DNA from: Epiperipatus broadwayi
Lineage: Eukaryota > Onychophora > Udeonychophora > Euonychophora > Peripatidae
DNA: 64,000 nucleotides
Direction: 5' to 3'
Assembly (NCBI GenBank): GCA_028023455.1
Contig: JAQFVV010000280.1
Coordinates: 188,001-252,000, forward strand
The notes under the pieces were generated by a model, which was not told where the DNA came from, ran no database searches, and was given only the letters and a program-made list of their open reading frames with translations. Both the position numbers and the translations under genes were made by a program. Below, piece by piece: positions 37,010-49,290 of the stretch. Each line of letters opens with the position of its first letter. Position 1 is the first letter of the stretch.

Positions 37010-37790
37010 CACACCACCTGATGGCACTGTTTCTACACTAAAGCACATAAATATGCTGTTTACAAGGCCGCTCATAGATTTTATGGCCTAAGGCCTGTAA
37101 ACTGTTTAAACACTAAGATGTTGAAGTGTCCCTTACTCCAATGTTTCTAGCATGTTGAACATTATTAGTGATGAATATATGACACTCTCTATAGACATTA
37201 CTTTTGACTATTGTACAGCATATGATATGAAGGTTTCTGTAGTTGTAATGATGAAAAGTATATTAGAACGGATTTTTTTTTTGGCTTCAATGTATTGTAA
37301 TTGATGTGAGTTCATGAAACTTGTAACGAATTCTCAAATGCCCCTACTTTCATTGGAAGGGGTCAGAATTCACTAAATGAGAAGTGTAAAGCATGATTCA
37401 GCAAAATTCATGATCAAGTCACTCACTTTCCGATATTTTTTCGAAATCAAAACACTTCAATGGCAGACAACTGTTTGGCATTATAGTTTTGAGATTTACC
37501 TGCTACAGAAATGGATGCGCTGGCCTTCCTTCAACCCAAAAAAAGAAAATATTTTATCCACCCAGAAAAAAACTGTCTTTGTGGTGTTTTAATGAAATTA
37601 AGGCATTGTCAAACATCTGAAATGGAATGTCAATCGCATCAATGGTGATGAAGATGTTCCATTCACTCATGGGATGGGCTTTGAGGGCTGCCTGAGAATC
37701 ACTTTTTCCCAAGCGGTATGGCTAATTCATTCTTGAAGATGGGATCAGCTTACAGTGAAGCATATTAGAGCTGAGTTGGAAAAGTGTCAA
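37010..37790. other. GC-richer unidentified segment, possible old coding relic
   Basis: This segment is less AT-rich than its surroundings. Short protein-like stretches are visible in the plus frames, such as SKFMI/KSLTFRYFFEIKTLQ in an open frame at 37377-37592 and NRINGDEDVPFTHGMGF near 37640. None could be joined without stops and none matches a family I know. It ends at an A-rich tract (37795-37975), which would suit a retroposed sequence in plus orientation. The identity is open. Confidence 0.3.
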
Positions 37791-37794
37791 AACA

Positions 37795-37975
37795 CTAAAA
37801 AAAAACACAGAATATTTTAAAAAGCCAAAAAAAAACCATTTTTTTATTTTAAAAAAATATACATCAAACCGGTTACAAAAAAAAAAAAAAACAATAACAA
37901 ACAACAACAAAAAAATCAAAATCAAACAAATCCAAAAATTAAAAACATAAATCAACAAAATTTGAAAAACAGCCC
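37795..37975 (+). repeat. A-rich low-complexity tract
   Basis: About 180 bp dominated by A with scattered C, including an A15-like run near 37877. The long minus-strand frame here (37722-37958, Phe-rich) is the translation of poly-T and not a gene. The tract could be the tail of a retroposed copy of the preceding segment. Confidence 0.7.
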
Positions 37976-39600
37976 GGTAATGTTATATCTGTTTTTCACT
38001 AGCAACAGCGCCATAGAGTGGTGTGGGAAATTAGATGATGTATTACCAATTATTTTTTATATAAAATTAAACAGTAAAATAATTTATTTAACAAATAATC
38101 TACTCTAATCACTATAATTAATATTAATCATGATATTTTAAATATATGTAATTACTATGATATTTATATACATATATACAATAACACAATAAAATAAAGT
38201 AAGCACACATATACAGATGATTTAAAGATATGATTATGAAGCTGATGAACTCAGTTAAAACCATATCAATACTGACCATAAATAAAATTATAGTTATATA
38301 TAATGTTAATAAAGAGTGTAAATTTTAAAGAAGACTCTTAACATTGCTACAGAATCATTATTTTATAATATAGCTATCTCTAAACACCATCCATATAATT
38401 TGGAAGAGAATTATGTAGAATTCATACCACTAAATTCCACTATTAACTAGTACACACTTTCTATGTAGCAGGATACTATGCCAAAGATTTGTGTAAGAAT
38501 ATAATAAATCCAATTACTTAATCTAATATTTAAATATATTTATTATAATAATTCAAAAGAATGATTAATAATTTTATTAATTAACTGTTTAGCAGTCCAT
38601 TTTTTTTTATCTTATAGAGGCTCATTATTTTCTTCCTGTTTTACTTTTTAACAAAGCATTTTAAACTAAAATAATTTATTCAAAATCTATTTTTATCTTG
38701 CTTTGAATTTAATTCCCAAAAGTATTTATTCTTTAATTTGTTCAGTAAATATATTTCACTCTTTATTTGATATTCCATCAAACAGAAATTTTCTATAGTA
38801 AATTTTACCCCACTTGTGTTTCACTCCACTTTTTAAATAAGTTGTTTTTTCACTTTTGACTTTACAAAGTCTAGTAATGTTCAATTTAATATTATAGACA
38901 GTTTTTTTTCTATTCTTTCAGTAATACTTTTCTTGACAGGGATCTTTGGTTGTGTATAGTTAAATAAAAAGTCATAAACAAATGGAAACCTGGGTTCATA
39001 ATCCAGTAATTATTAGCACTCTTGATTTCAAATGCCAGTTGTTGCTTTGGTTGATAAGATTACAGCTTCAAAATATGAAAGGCATAATTTATTTTTATCT
39101 GTTTATGATTGTAAATATATAATAAAAAAAATCCGCATTCACAACAACAACAGATGCAGACATTTATCTTTTCAAAAAAAATTCAGTTAATGTATCAATG
39201 AAGAATTATCAGATATAAAATTCAATAAATTCATTATGGTGATTGATGTGATGTTGGTAAGTAATCTATTCACATTTATTTACTATATAAATAATCATAT
39301 GGTAATAACAACTGTAACAAAAACAACATGTAAACTGGAGATTTGGAATTCTTAACTCTAGAGTCTACCAGGTGTTTTATATTAATATGATATATAATTT
39401 TCTGCTTTCAGTATATTTTTATTGTTTTTAATTTTTTTTAAATTGCTGCAATATAATTTACAATTATCTGTTATATTTACACATATAAAATAACCCAAAA
39501 TTATAAAAATCAAATTGAGATAAATAATCCCCCTTCCTTTACATTCTATATACAAAAGAATCTGGTTTTCTTTTCAAAAGATTTATTCTATATATACATA
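37976..39600. other. AT-rich DNA without a recognisable gene
   Basis: No feature supported. Confidence 0.55.
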
Positions 39601-39608
39601 TACTATGC

Positions 39609-39975
39609 CAGGAGTCCCCAACCTTTTTGCACTTAAGAGCACATTCTATAATACCGGCCAGGTGGCGGGCACCATTTATTTTTTCAATGTAAATTTATAG
39701 TTGGATATTGTTAATAATACGTATAATGTACAAAAAAATATTTATTTCAAAAATAAAATTTTAACATATAATTAACTTTTATATTTTTACGCTGTAAAAG
39801 TATAATATGCTCTACAATTTGATTACAATATAATACAATAATTTATAAGAAATTTTAAAAATTAAATTTATTTGTATCAGATAAATAATTTTTTATCGTG
39901 TTCGGATAGTGGTGGGCACATGTAAAATGGTCTGCGGCACCATGATGCCCATGGGCATAGGGTTGGCGACCCTTG
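39609..39975. mobile_element. hAT-type MITE with 8-bp duplication
   Basis: A 367-bp non-coding element has terminal inverted repeats CAGGAGTCCCCAACC on the left and, reversed, CAAGGGTCGCCAACC on the right. It is flanked by TACTATGC (39601-39608) and TACTATAT (39976-39983), an 8-bp duplication with two changes. A CAG start, a CCCCAACC terminal motif and an 8-bp duplication are the marks of hAT elements, including the Charlie-like groups found across animals. It holds no transposase and would depend on one elsewhere. Confidence 0.85.
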
Positions 39976-39983
39976 TACTATAT

Positions 39984-40340
39984 TTTATAGATTTGCAAGT
40001 TGGCATATAAAATATGAATCATGATTAAGTCAATTATAGGCAATTAATAGATTACCTATGAACTGACTGCAGTTTATATTAAATATAGTTTTTTTTTAAA
40101 TTCTAATAAATTTTTAATTCTTTTTTTTTTAATTAGAAGCACATAATTTTTACATTTACAGTTGTATTTGGTCTTATGATACAATGCACTTTTTTTCTAA
40201 AAATTCAAATTATATTTTTTAGAATATCGAATCAAAGTTCTTATTAATTCTTGGATGTCTGTTATTTTATCTAGATCACATTTATAACAAGTAATAGCTA
40301 TGTACTGCACATATGATGAAAATATGTGTTAGAAACGATG
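39984..40340. other. AT-rich DNA without a recognisable gene
   Basis: Nothing recognisable. Confidence 0.5.
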
Positions 40341-40390
40341 ACTTAGATGAACTGATGAGTACTGGTAGCATGAAATGCATTTTTAGGGTC
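40341..40390 (+). ncRNA. Remnant of hammerhead repeat
   Basis: CTGATGAGTACTGGTAGCAT followed by GAAATGCAT is clearly the ribozyme region of the family at 36717-36760, with a deletion in the stem II loop. Stem I no longer pairs well (GATGAA against TTTTT), so activity is unlikely. The rest of the unit is too diverged to delimit. Confidence 0.55.
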
Positions 40391-42682
40391 ATTTCTTTTT
40401 TAAAATATCTTTATTCATATGATTTAAAAGAATATTTAGTGGTGTGAAGGTTGCTAAATACATCCAATAAAAATCATTAATAATTAAATGGTTAGCTGTT
40501 TGTCTATTTTTTTATTTAGTTTAAAGAAGACAGTACTGTATGTAACCACTAAAATAAAATTTTAATTTTACATAGATATAATTTCCATAAAAGCTCTGTT
40601 TAAAGATGACTCTCATTAACAATTGTAAAAATCTGATCTGCCTTTAATAATTTATATTTTAAGTTAATATACTTTTCATATTATAAATTTGTTAAGCTTT
40701 TTTTTTTAAGGATTTAATACATTTATTGCAAAATTAATTTTTAGAACTTAATAATTCATAGGAGCAGTATGTATTTATATTATTACTGTATCAACAGCCA
40801 GTATTTTTTTTTACAATTAAAAGTTGTTTTAATATAAAAATATGTTATCTCTCAAATTCAATTGATTAGAACTTATCACAGAGAGTCAATATAAGATATA
40901 TCAATTATCAATACCATAAAATATATATTTTTAAGCATTGTAGTTATTCCAGCCCATTAATAAAGTATATCTTGAAGCTTATTAAATGAAACATAAAAAA
41001 AGACATTTTTTTTATAACTTACTTTTGATATATACAACTGACTTTAACATAGCTCAACATTTTAAAATTTATAAATATATTTCTTTATTATAATAATATG
41101 AGTTGTAAATTAAATTGGTGATATTTTAGTTTTCATTCTATAAATAATCCTGATTCAAAAATAAGTATTTTAAATAATCTGGTATCAAATATATATATAT
41201 ATTTATCATCTGCTTATAGTAAGAATCCTTTACTAATATGCTAAAATATTAAAATGATAGAACTTAAAATACTCATAAAATTTCATTATATAAAAATTTC
41301 ATATTATAATTAGGACACTATCAACTATAGCAAAGACTATTCTTTTGAGTATTCATAATATAATAAGTTAAAACAATAATATGGTATAAAAAAAACCACA
41401 ATATTAGTTAATTCTTGATTGGAAAATGATATCCATATGACTTAAATTGTATGATTTTAATCAAATCATTTAAATCATTATTAAAGTAGACAATAATAAC
41501 TAGGAAATATTCAAAATTATATTTTTAAAAAAAAAGTTTAATGATTTAAATTTATATATAAATAAAGTTTTGCTGGATGCTTAACTTGCATTATTTTTTA
41601 ATGTTTCTGAATATTAATATATATATATAATTTAATATATTCTAAAAGATATTACTCTCTCAACAGTTCTGCAAAAACTTGCTTCCTCCCACTTACCTTC
41701 AATGTTTCTATTACATAATCACTTTTTTAAAACAGATTATTTAAGTTTGAATGACAGCAATAAATCATTTTCTGATTTTAAATAAAAATATTATTAATAT
41801 TTTAGCTGTTTTTGTAAATAAATAAATAATAATAAACATTAATATTTGAATGTTTTAACATTTTTATAAAAAAAAATTAAACTTTTTTTTTTGTTCAGAA
41901 ATTTTTTTTTATGTAAAATAAATTTCAAACGGAGAACACTAATAATGCTAAAATGATAACGATATTAATGTTTCCCATCAAACAAACTTTAAATTAACCA
42001 TACAATAAACTTGCATGTAACTCTAACTTTACATCAAAAATACTATTACTTATTTTTTTCAGGATGATTGTTTCAAAGTTCACAATTATCTCATTAATTG
42101 ACTTTAACAACATATGATGGCATTCTAATGCCTTTTCCTATTATATATCAACTTAAACTTGTTAAAAAACTGTTCATAAATATTAAAATAATCATCCTGA
42201 AGAATATGACCAATGTTAATTTTTGATCTGATGTCAAATAAGCATAGTACATTTAAATATAAACAATTATATCTCTTCAATTATTAGTTTTTATGTTCAA
42301 TAGCTTTTTTAAAATAAATACTATATATAATTAAGTAAGTTTTGAAGCTAAAATTTTGTCATTCCATTTTAACAATTTTTTTTTAAAAATTTCTTTATAT
42401 AAACTGAAGCATTTAAATCTACTTTTTTAATTCTTTTTCTAAGTATAATCTTTCCATTATAAACATTACTTATTATAAAGAAACTTAAAGCAAATTCCTA
42501 CACAAAAGATATTTTAAATAAATAAAAGTATTATTTGAATAGATTAATTCTTGGAGGCTCACTCTGAGCACCAGAATTTGCCACTTTATTACTGCATTAA
42601 ACTAACTATACAAGACAATAAATAAATTCAGAAATTACTACAAAATAAAAAAATATAAAACAAGTTCAATTTTAAAAATTGG
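40391..42682. other. AT-rich DNA without a recognisable gene
   Basis: No coding or RNA feature is supported; several TA runs are present (for example about 41188-41202). Confidence 0.55.
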
Positions 42683-42714
42683 ACGATGCTATGACATATG
42701 AAATATATATATAT
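42683..42714 (+). repeat. SINE 3' tail fragment
   Basis: GATGCTATGACATATGAAAT followed by a TA run equals the 3' end of the SINE just downstream (42831-42932) without its tRNA-like head. Confidence 0.6.
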
Positions 42715-42830
42715 GAAGCTTTTTATTTTATAATTTAACAGTGGAATTTATAAAGTTATGTTATTTTGAATTTTTCATCATGTTTGCTATTGCTAAAATA
42801 TTTATAAAATTATGATAAAATGAGATTTTT

Positions 42831-42932
42831 AGTGAGAGGTCAGTGACAGCTGCTTTACTAGCAGTTGTCCCGGGTTAGCGAGTTCACTTCCTGGCTGATG
42901 CTATGACACATAAGAAAATATATATATATATG
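42831..42932 (+). mobile_element. tRNA-derived SINE
   Basis: A-box-like AGTGAGAGGTCAGTG, a B-box region CGGGTTAGCGAGTTCACTTC, then GATGCTATGACACATAAG and an (AT)n tail. It is the same family as the minus-strand copy at 14908-15017 and as 49291-49409. Confidence 0.75.
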
Positions 42933-44365
42933 ATAAAAAATTAGAACATGCCCTTGGGAAAAAAAAAATCTGACTACTAAATAAAAATCATGTGACTCTC
43001 ACTTCTTATTTGTATTATCATCTCTATTCCAGAATAAATTATTGCAAGCTTTAACAATTGACCTCCAATAAGTTAAATATGCCTAAATTGCCATATAATG
43101 GAGTTTAATAAAATAAATAATTGATTTACTAATAGACTTATACAGCTATATAAAGTTATCTCTAATGCAAAACCTTAAAATGTTTGAATCTCAGTTTATT
43201 AGCTGGGATAGTATAAAAAGGTAAAGGCTGCTGATGAGTATATGAGTACAACTGGTGCTTGTCATTGATGAAGAATAATAATTATAAACTATCCTGAAGA
43301 TAGAGATGTGACATTACCATCTAACCTAAATGGAAGAGATTATTAGTCTTAATGCAAACATCTGATAATATTAGATTGACTTAATTATGTAAGTTCTACA
43401 AAATGCTGATTTTAAAATTCCATGATTGATTAAATAATATTTGTGAATGGTGTGTTAGGTTTAATTGAAATACATACTTGAGTAAAATATATTTATTTCT
43501 GATGCTTATTTTGGTAGTTTCTTTTTTTTTAAATGTCTCCTTTTCCCTAGTTATTCCTAAAATTAACTTGTAATTTAAAAGACTAAGAATCTTATTTATT
43601 TGTTCACATAGACTATTTTTATTACTATGACTTGACAATTATATTGGATATGTGAAAATAAGTTTAATTTAAAATATATTGACTGTTGTAGTATGATCAG
43701 AGTAAGAAGCAAACTAATATAATCAATAATCACGTTCTGCATTTAACATTAGGAATGGCTGTCACGTAAGCATGTTTAAAGCGTATCTGTTAAAGGTTTT
43801 AGCTTTCACGTTATTACATTAGGAATATTGTAAAACTTTATAAAATCGTAGAACTGCAGTGTTCGAGAAGAGAACCAGAAGAGTGAGATTCACTCTATTG
43901 GTAATCATAAAATGGATTTAGATCCAAGATATTACTAAATCATATGTATCAATTATGTGTATAAAACACAATATAATATATGTAGATGTATGTGTTTACA
44001 CATAGATCTAATATAGGTAGACATTGAGTAGTCTGTAAGTAAATGCATTTATTTCTTTAATGAGTCTACAAAACAAATATGTTTCGTTAAGAAGATATAT
44101 TTTAAAAATAATAAGAATTTTTTTTCCTTGTTAAAATAAAAAATATTTTTATTTCCTTAACAAATGATATTGCATTTAGCATATAGGTCATACAAAAAAG
44201 ATTTGTAGACATGTTTAATTAAAAATTGAAAAAATACTTTTTAATTAAACAAAAGAAATTTTTATTGTTTTATTTTTAATTACAAAAAATATTTTTGAAA
44301 AACTTTTTGCAAGAATTTTGGCAGTTATGTAATTATATTTAAGTTACAAAATATCTTTATTTATA
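42933..44365. other. AT-rich DNA with a small CpG patch
   Basis: No gene supported. A short patch at about 43730-43875 keeps several CpGs (CACGTT, CACGTAAG, AAGCGTATC, TTCGAGAAG), unlike its surroundings. Confidence 0.5.
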
Positions 44366-44378
44366 TTATTTTGTCAAA

Positions 44379-44720
44379 GACAATGACGCCAATTGCTCAA
44401 GGCTTTAATAAGTTTATAAATGTAGATGATAACAATCAACCTTTAAGCTATCAACAATCTTGATCTGTAATCAATGTAACCTTTCAGCAATAAAAATAGT
44501 ATCACCTTTATATATGGTCTGATATGTTTATATACATACTATCAAACCATATATTATACCACCTTCATTGTTAAAGGATGTTGCCTTGAATGAGATTGTT
44601 GATAACTTTCTTTAGTGTCCGTATAAACATATCACACCATATATAAAGGTGGTACCACATTTATTGTTAAAAGATGTTGCCTTGACTACAGGTTGAGATT
44701 GTTCATAGCTCAAGGATTGA
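44379..44720. mobile_element. Foldback element flanked by 13-bp direct repeats
   Basis: Inverted arms of about 100 bp (44440-44538 and 44615-44715) align at roughly four positions in five. The conserved core is ACCTTTATATATGG and its complement. The spacer holds a further copy of the TTGTTAAA-GATGTTGCCTTGA motif. TTATTTTGTCAAA stands on both sides (44366-44378 and 44721-44733), which may be a target-site duplication. A lone fragment of the family is at 26262-26309. Confidence 0.6.
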
Positions 44721-45286
44721 TTATTTTGTCAAAAAAATTTAATACAATATATAATCTATAAATGTATTTATTTGACTAATTTATGTAATGATTAGAATAT
44801 TACAGTAATATTATTTGTTGCATCTAATAGTAAAATTATTTAGACCACACAATGGTTAAGAACATATCTAACATATATCTTAAATTAAGACCATAATATT
44901 TGCTCACCACAAATCTGTATTTTATATGCTAGACTAAACTAAACATTACAATATAGATTATTTTTATATAATTTTTGAGGTATTTGAGTATTAACTAAGC
45001 TATGATGTACTACACAGCCCACCGGTAGATATAATCGTCGAAGAACCAAAACAATGTCATGGCAACTGAAACATTGGCATGACTAATCAATAGAAGTAGT
45101 CAAAGTGTTTTAGTGGTCACCTTCGAGATTTTAAAATATTTGGGTGAATTCTGGGTAAATATCTGTCTTTTACCTGCTTGTGTTGACCAAGTGAGACGCG
45201 TTTTTTTTTTACAGTGTCTGATCCGCCATTGTAAGAATTGAATATTTTTTGATTGCTTATTTTATATTTTGATCGTTCAACTATTG

Positions 45287-45525
45287 CTGATTTTATTTAC
45301 TAATTTTATTACTAATTTATCAAATTGTATTCCTAATTTATCAAATTTTATTATTAATTTATTTAATTGTGTTACTAATTACCATTTAACACTAATTAAC
45401 CAAAATGTCCTAATTTATCAAATTTTATTACTAATTTATCAAATTGTGTTCCTAATTTATCAAATTTTATTACTAATTTATCTAATTGTATTACTAATTA
45501 CCATTTATGACTAATTAACCAAAAT
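45287..45525 (+). repeat. Minisatellite, about 20-bp unit within 119-bp duplication
   Basis: Units of the form CTAATTTATCAAATTGTRTT repeat, and a block ending ACCATTTA--ACTAATTAACC recurs exactly 119 bp apart. The open frame at 45269-45514 (Leu, Ile and Asn-rich) is a product of the repeat. Confidence 0.85.
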
Positions 45526-45622
45526 GTCTAACCAAGAAAAGGAAAATAAAGCCATATTAAGTTATTGGAACTTACAGTCTTTTCCAAAAAAGAAGCGATT
45601 TCAGTATCGCACTATCTCATAA
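45524..45622 (+). CDS. Small open frame in TIR element, possible transposase N-terminus relic
   Basis: A 32-residue frame from ATG to TAA reads MSNQEKENKAILSYWNLQ and then a lysine- and arginine-rich KKKRF stretch. It differs from the AT-driven noise around it by its mixed, basic composition, and its ATG ends the minisatellite exactly. It might be the start of a lost transposase whose body was deleted and replaced by tandem repeats. No family match is claimed. Confidence 0.25.
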   Translation: MSNQEKENKAILSYWNLQSFPKKKRFQYRTIS

Positions 45623-45679
45623 AGGCAATTATTTCTAGTTAATAATTGAGAACAATTTGTTTTGTTTTTTTAAAAAAAA

Positions 45680-46310
45680 AAAAATGTAAATAATTAGTTA
45701 AATACCATTAAAAATTATAAAGATTATTTATAATACTTATTTTTGATAATATTTTACTGTAATAAAATATTACTTATTAGTCCATTTATTATCGGAGTAA
45801 ATTATTACTGCGGTTCTAAAATTAAATGTCTCATTTTTGGGACTGAAAATTGGCAGGGGGTATATTCTCCGATGATTTTGGGTTCGAATGATTAGTTAAA
45901 TATCTCTATCTCTACAAAAAATTGTAATGATTATTTATAATATTCATTTTTTAATAATTTTTTTTATCGTTTTCATTAAAAATTGTTTTGATTATTTATA
46001 ATATTCATTTTTGATACTAATTTTTTATCATAGTAAATTATTAGTTATTATTTCACAATGGCTTTTAGTCTGAAAATATATATGATTAGTTAATTTTTTT
46101 TGTTTTTGGGGTCAAATAATTAGTTAAATATCATTAAAAATTGGGTAATGATTATAATATTCATTTTTGAATTTTTTTTTTTTTTTTTATCGTTTTCAGG
46201 GTCAAATGATTAGTTAAATATCATTAAAAATTATAATGATTCTTTATAATATTCATTTTTTGATAATTTTTTTCATAGTAAATTATTAGTTATTATTTTT
46301 TAGCAATGAC
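45680..46310 (+). repeat. Degenerate tandem repeats inside TIR element
   Basis: A unit containing GATTAGTTAAATATCATTAA, then TTATAATATTCATTTTTGAT and TATCGTTTTC, recurs four to five times with truncations. It is part of the 44979-46550 element. Confidence 0.7.
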
Positions 46311-46340
46311 CAAACATGGCGATGTTTGACGTCTCCTTCT

Positions 46341-46550
46341 TTGCTATTAACTATGCTATGATGTACTACCCCAAAGGCATACTATTCTAATCTTGTGATC
46401 TTCAAGGTGACTTCTCCACGTGATCTGTGGGCAAACTTTATCGATTAAGTTTGTTCGCAAATCACTAGGAGACGTTATCTTAAAGATCATAAGATTAGAA
46501 TAGTATGCTTTTGGTGTAGTACATCATAGCTTAGTTAATACTCAAGTACC
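46341..46550. repeat. Right-end hairpin of TIR element
   Basis: Two arms of about 100 bp fold around TTTATCGATTAAGTTTG. Both carry GCATACTATTCTAATCTT or its complement. The inner arm starts with the same TATTAACTATGCTATGATGT sequence as the element's left end, so the right end could act as a MITE by itself. Confidence 0.75.
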
Positions 46551-46558
46551 ATTTTTTA

Positions 46559-47278
46559 TATGATTAGTTTCTTTTATACCCAGTAAGGGCTAATAATCAT
46601 TTTGTTGTTGTGGGAATTCATGTAAAGTCTAAAAGAGATGCATTATGAATCAGTATCTGATACTACCATAGAAATTTTTTTTGGGTGTGTCTACAAATTT
46701 ATACATCTATATATTTTATAAACTTATCTGTTTAAGCTTGCCACATTAATATATTTAAACCTCTATCATTTTCTATTAATATGCATTATATGCATAACAT
46801 TAAAAGTTTGAATATTATTCATTTGTCTTCCTGAGAATTTCCTCTACTTGTGGGAACAGATGAATGAAAAATGTTATTTTGGAGAAGATAACAAACTTTT
46901 ATTTTGTTATTCTATTGAATTCTTATTAATTTCTAATGTGTTAATAGAACCAATTGTTTATCATGATCTTACGTGCCAAAACTATTAGAGAAATATTTGG
47001 CTACAATGCAAATATTCAAATTTTGTCTTTTACTGAAAGAGTATTACTCATGTTAGATTTTCAAAATTCAAATAAAATGCAAAGTATATTGCATTACAGA
47101 AATGAAGTTAATAGGTAAATGCTGTAATGGAAACATTTTGTATTTACTGTAAATGTGTTTTTATTTTCTGATAAGTAGATAAAGATTAGTGTAATTTATT
47201 AGTAGTAGTAAATAGGGATGTCCTCTGCAGTGTGCAGATTGTATGGATCATAAAGGTATTTCATCACTGGGACATCAG
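46559..47278. other. AT-rich DNA without a recognisable gene
   Basis: Nothing recognisable. Confidence 0.5.
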
Positions 47279-47735
47279 GATAATAAAATTTATACGTAAA
47301 TGAAATGTTTGAATCACATTATTGTTGAAAATGTATTCTGTATGTAAATATTTTTTTATTTAAGTATGAGTGGAATATTTCTTTACTTAAACTTATTGTG
47401 ACAATGTCTCAAGCCTTGAATTTTACGGCTCAAGCTTGAAATATACTACATATGTATTCTTATTATTGCACTAAACTGAACAGATCAACACCATTTTATG
47501 ATAATTAATAAAACTTATATGTAAATATTTGAATTTCCAAATTACTTTATTATTAGGAACACTTTTATTTTTTATTTAAATATAAATGAAATGCTTTTTA
47601 TTTAGACATGTGACAATTACTCGACCCTCACTATGTATATACTTTACCATTAGACAAAAGTGAATGAGCTGATGTTTTTTGTCACTATAGTTAATAAAAT
47701 TTATATGTAAATGAAAATGTTTAATTTTCCAATCA
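47279..47735 (+). repeat. Three spaced direct repeats
   Basis: A block of the form TAATAAAATTTATATGTAAA followed by a TTTGAATTTCCAAATCAC-like stretch occurs near 47280, 47507 and 47692, about 200 bp apart. This suggests an old tandem array of units of about 200 bp. Confidence 0.5.
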
Positions 47736-47874
47736 CTTCTATTTAAATATCCTAATTTATACACCTTATTATTAATAATTTATTTAAAATAAAAACTTAT
47801 TTTTAAAAGATTGCCTAATAATTATAGTAGTTCTTTATCAGTGATATTTTAGATAGGTCATGTTTCTTATTTCA

Positions 47875-47940
47875 TTTAGAGTAGTGGTAAAATGTTCGAC
47901 TCTGGTATTTGGAATCCTAGAATAGATTCTGCAGCTATCT
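47875..47940 (+). tRNA. tRNA-Gln-like relic
   Basis: The stretch contains TAGTGGTAAAATG in the D-arm position, then CTCTGG, TTTGGAATCC and GATTC. This follows the pattern of eukaryotic tRNA-Gln (CTCTGG then TTTGAATCC around the anticodon), but the B box and acceptor stem are degraded. It is a tRNA pseudogene or the head of a tRNA-derived SINE, not a functional tRNA. Confidence 0.3.
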
Positions 47941-49290
47941 TGTGTAAAGTATTTTTAATAGCAATCTTTTCTTTCTTCCTTTTTTATGCCATATTATCTA
48001 CTTACACATTTTAAAAATAACTTTTCCTATTTTTAATAATGATGCTTTTTTTTAATGCCATATTAGCTTTTTACTTGTTCTCTAGCTAAAAATTCATAAT
48101 TGATCCATAATTCATACTACAATGTGAATCTAAGGAAAACAGAATGAAGAAAAAACATAATTTTTAAAAAGATATTGTTACATCCCAAAGTATTTAATTT
48201 TTAACAAATTTCATGATATAATAAAACCTCTACATAAATGCACTATTGACAAAGTCTAAAAAAAAATTTATCTAGAGGAACATTCCAAATGTTATTTTTT
48301 TATAGCTATCCAACATAACCTATGAATAAACAAAATAAAATTCAAGTGGTTTTATTGTCTTCTAAAAATTTAATGAATAAACAATCTAAGTTAAAAAAAA
48401 ATTAAAATTCTTCCATTAAATAAATCCTGGCTAAATGCTTAATTATTGAAATGTATAATAAAGTATAATCTATATAATATGACTTAATTATTAATAAGAT
48501 GTTAAAAAAATAAAGTAGTATAAACATTTCATTATTGAACAAAAACAAAAAAGGCTATTTTTGTTAATAGAAAATGTAAACAAGTTATTTGGAGAGGTTG
48601 AATTTTTAAAATATATTTTTATCTAATGAAATTACATTAGTTAAAAAGAAATTTAAAAAAAAAATTATTGTGCATATTTCATTAAAAGAGTATTATTTTA
48701 ACATCTATACAATTTCACTTGTAATCGCTTGATTGTGAAAGTGCCTACAATATTCTTTATCCATTTTAGTAGAAGAAATAAATTGTTTGATTGTTTTATA
48801 CTTACTACAATTTATCATTAAACAAAAGAAAATGCAAGGCATGGTATAATGGTTTTAAAAAAGTATAAAATAAACAATTCTTCTCTTAAGTAAATGTATG
48901 GTCAATCCTTAAAATTCCTAGATATCTGACTATATAGTGTGTCTAAGTTTTTAAACTGAAATAACAAGCAAACAAAAAATTATTCTATTACTGAGATTCT
49001 GAAACCACAAAGTAAAAACCTAGAGTTATTTTAAATTAATTAAAAGGTTGGTCAACACCATTAAAACTGATTATTATTTATCACATTACTGCCACCAAAG
49101 TCTGGAGATTTAATATGTAAATAAAAAGATTAAAATTTGAATAATTATAATTTTTAATATTCTATTGTGGCTTTTGTTAAACAAAATTATATAGAATTCA
49201 TTTTATTTTAATTAAATAATTTTATTTCATGATGAGAGTGATTTTTTTCACATGATAAAAAGATTTAGGTATTTAAAAAAATAAAGTCAA
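47941..49290. other. AT-rich DNA without a recognisable gene
   Basis: No feature supported. Confidence 0.55.

Larger units (their letters stand above)
44979..46550. mobile_element. 1.57-kb terminal-inverted-repeat element
   Basis: The left end (44979-45013) and the reversed right end (46516-46550) share 35 bases with one change, beginning GGTA-TTGAGTATTAACTAAG. Flanks are ATTTTTGA (44971-44978) and ATTTTTTA (46551-46558), a near-perfect 8-bp duplication. Inside are a minisatellite (45287-45525), a 32-codon open frame (45524-45622), degenerate tandem repeats (45680-46310) and a right-end hairpin (46341-46550) whose inner arm repeats the terminal sequence. An 8-bp duplication fits hAT or a relative, but the ends do not begin CAG. 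There is no transposase. Confidence 0.75.

Noticed and set aside
37722-37958. Minus-strand open frame rich in Phe and Leu
   Set aside because: It is the translation of the A-rich tract read as poly-T; no domain.
43231-43260. CTGATGAG resembling a hammerhead core
   Set aside because: No GAAA at the right distance, and no stem I or II pairing could be formed.
45269-45514. Leu/Ile/Asn-rich open frame
   Set aside because: It follows exactly the period of the minisatellite and is not a gene.
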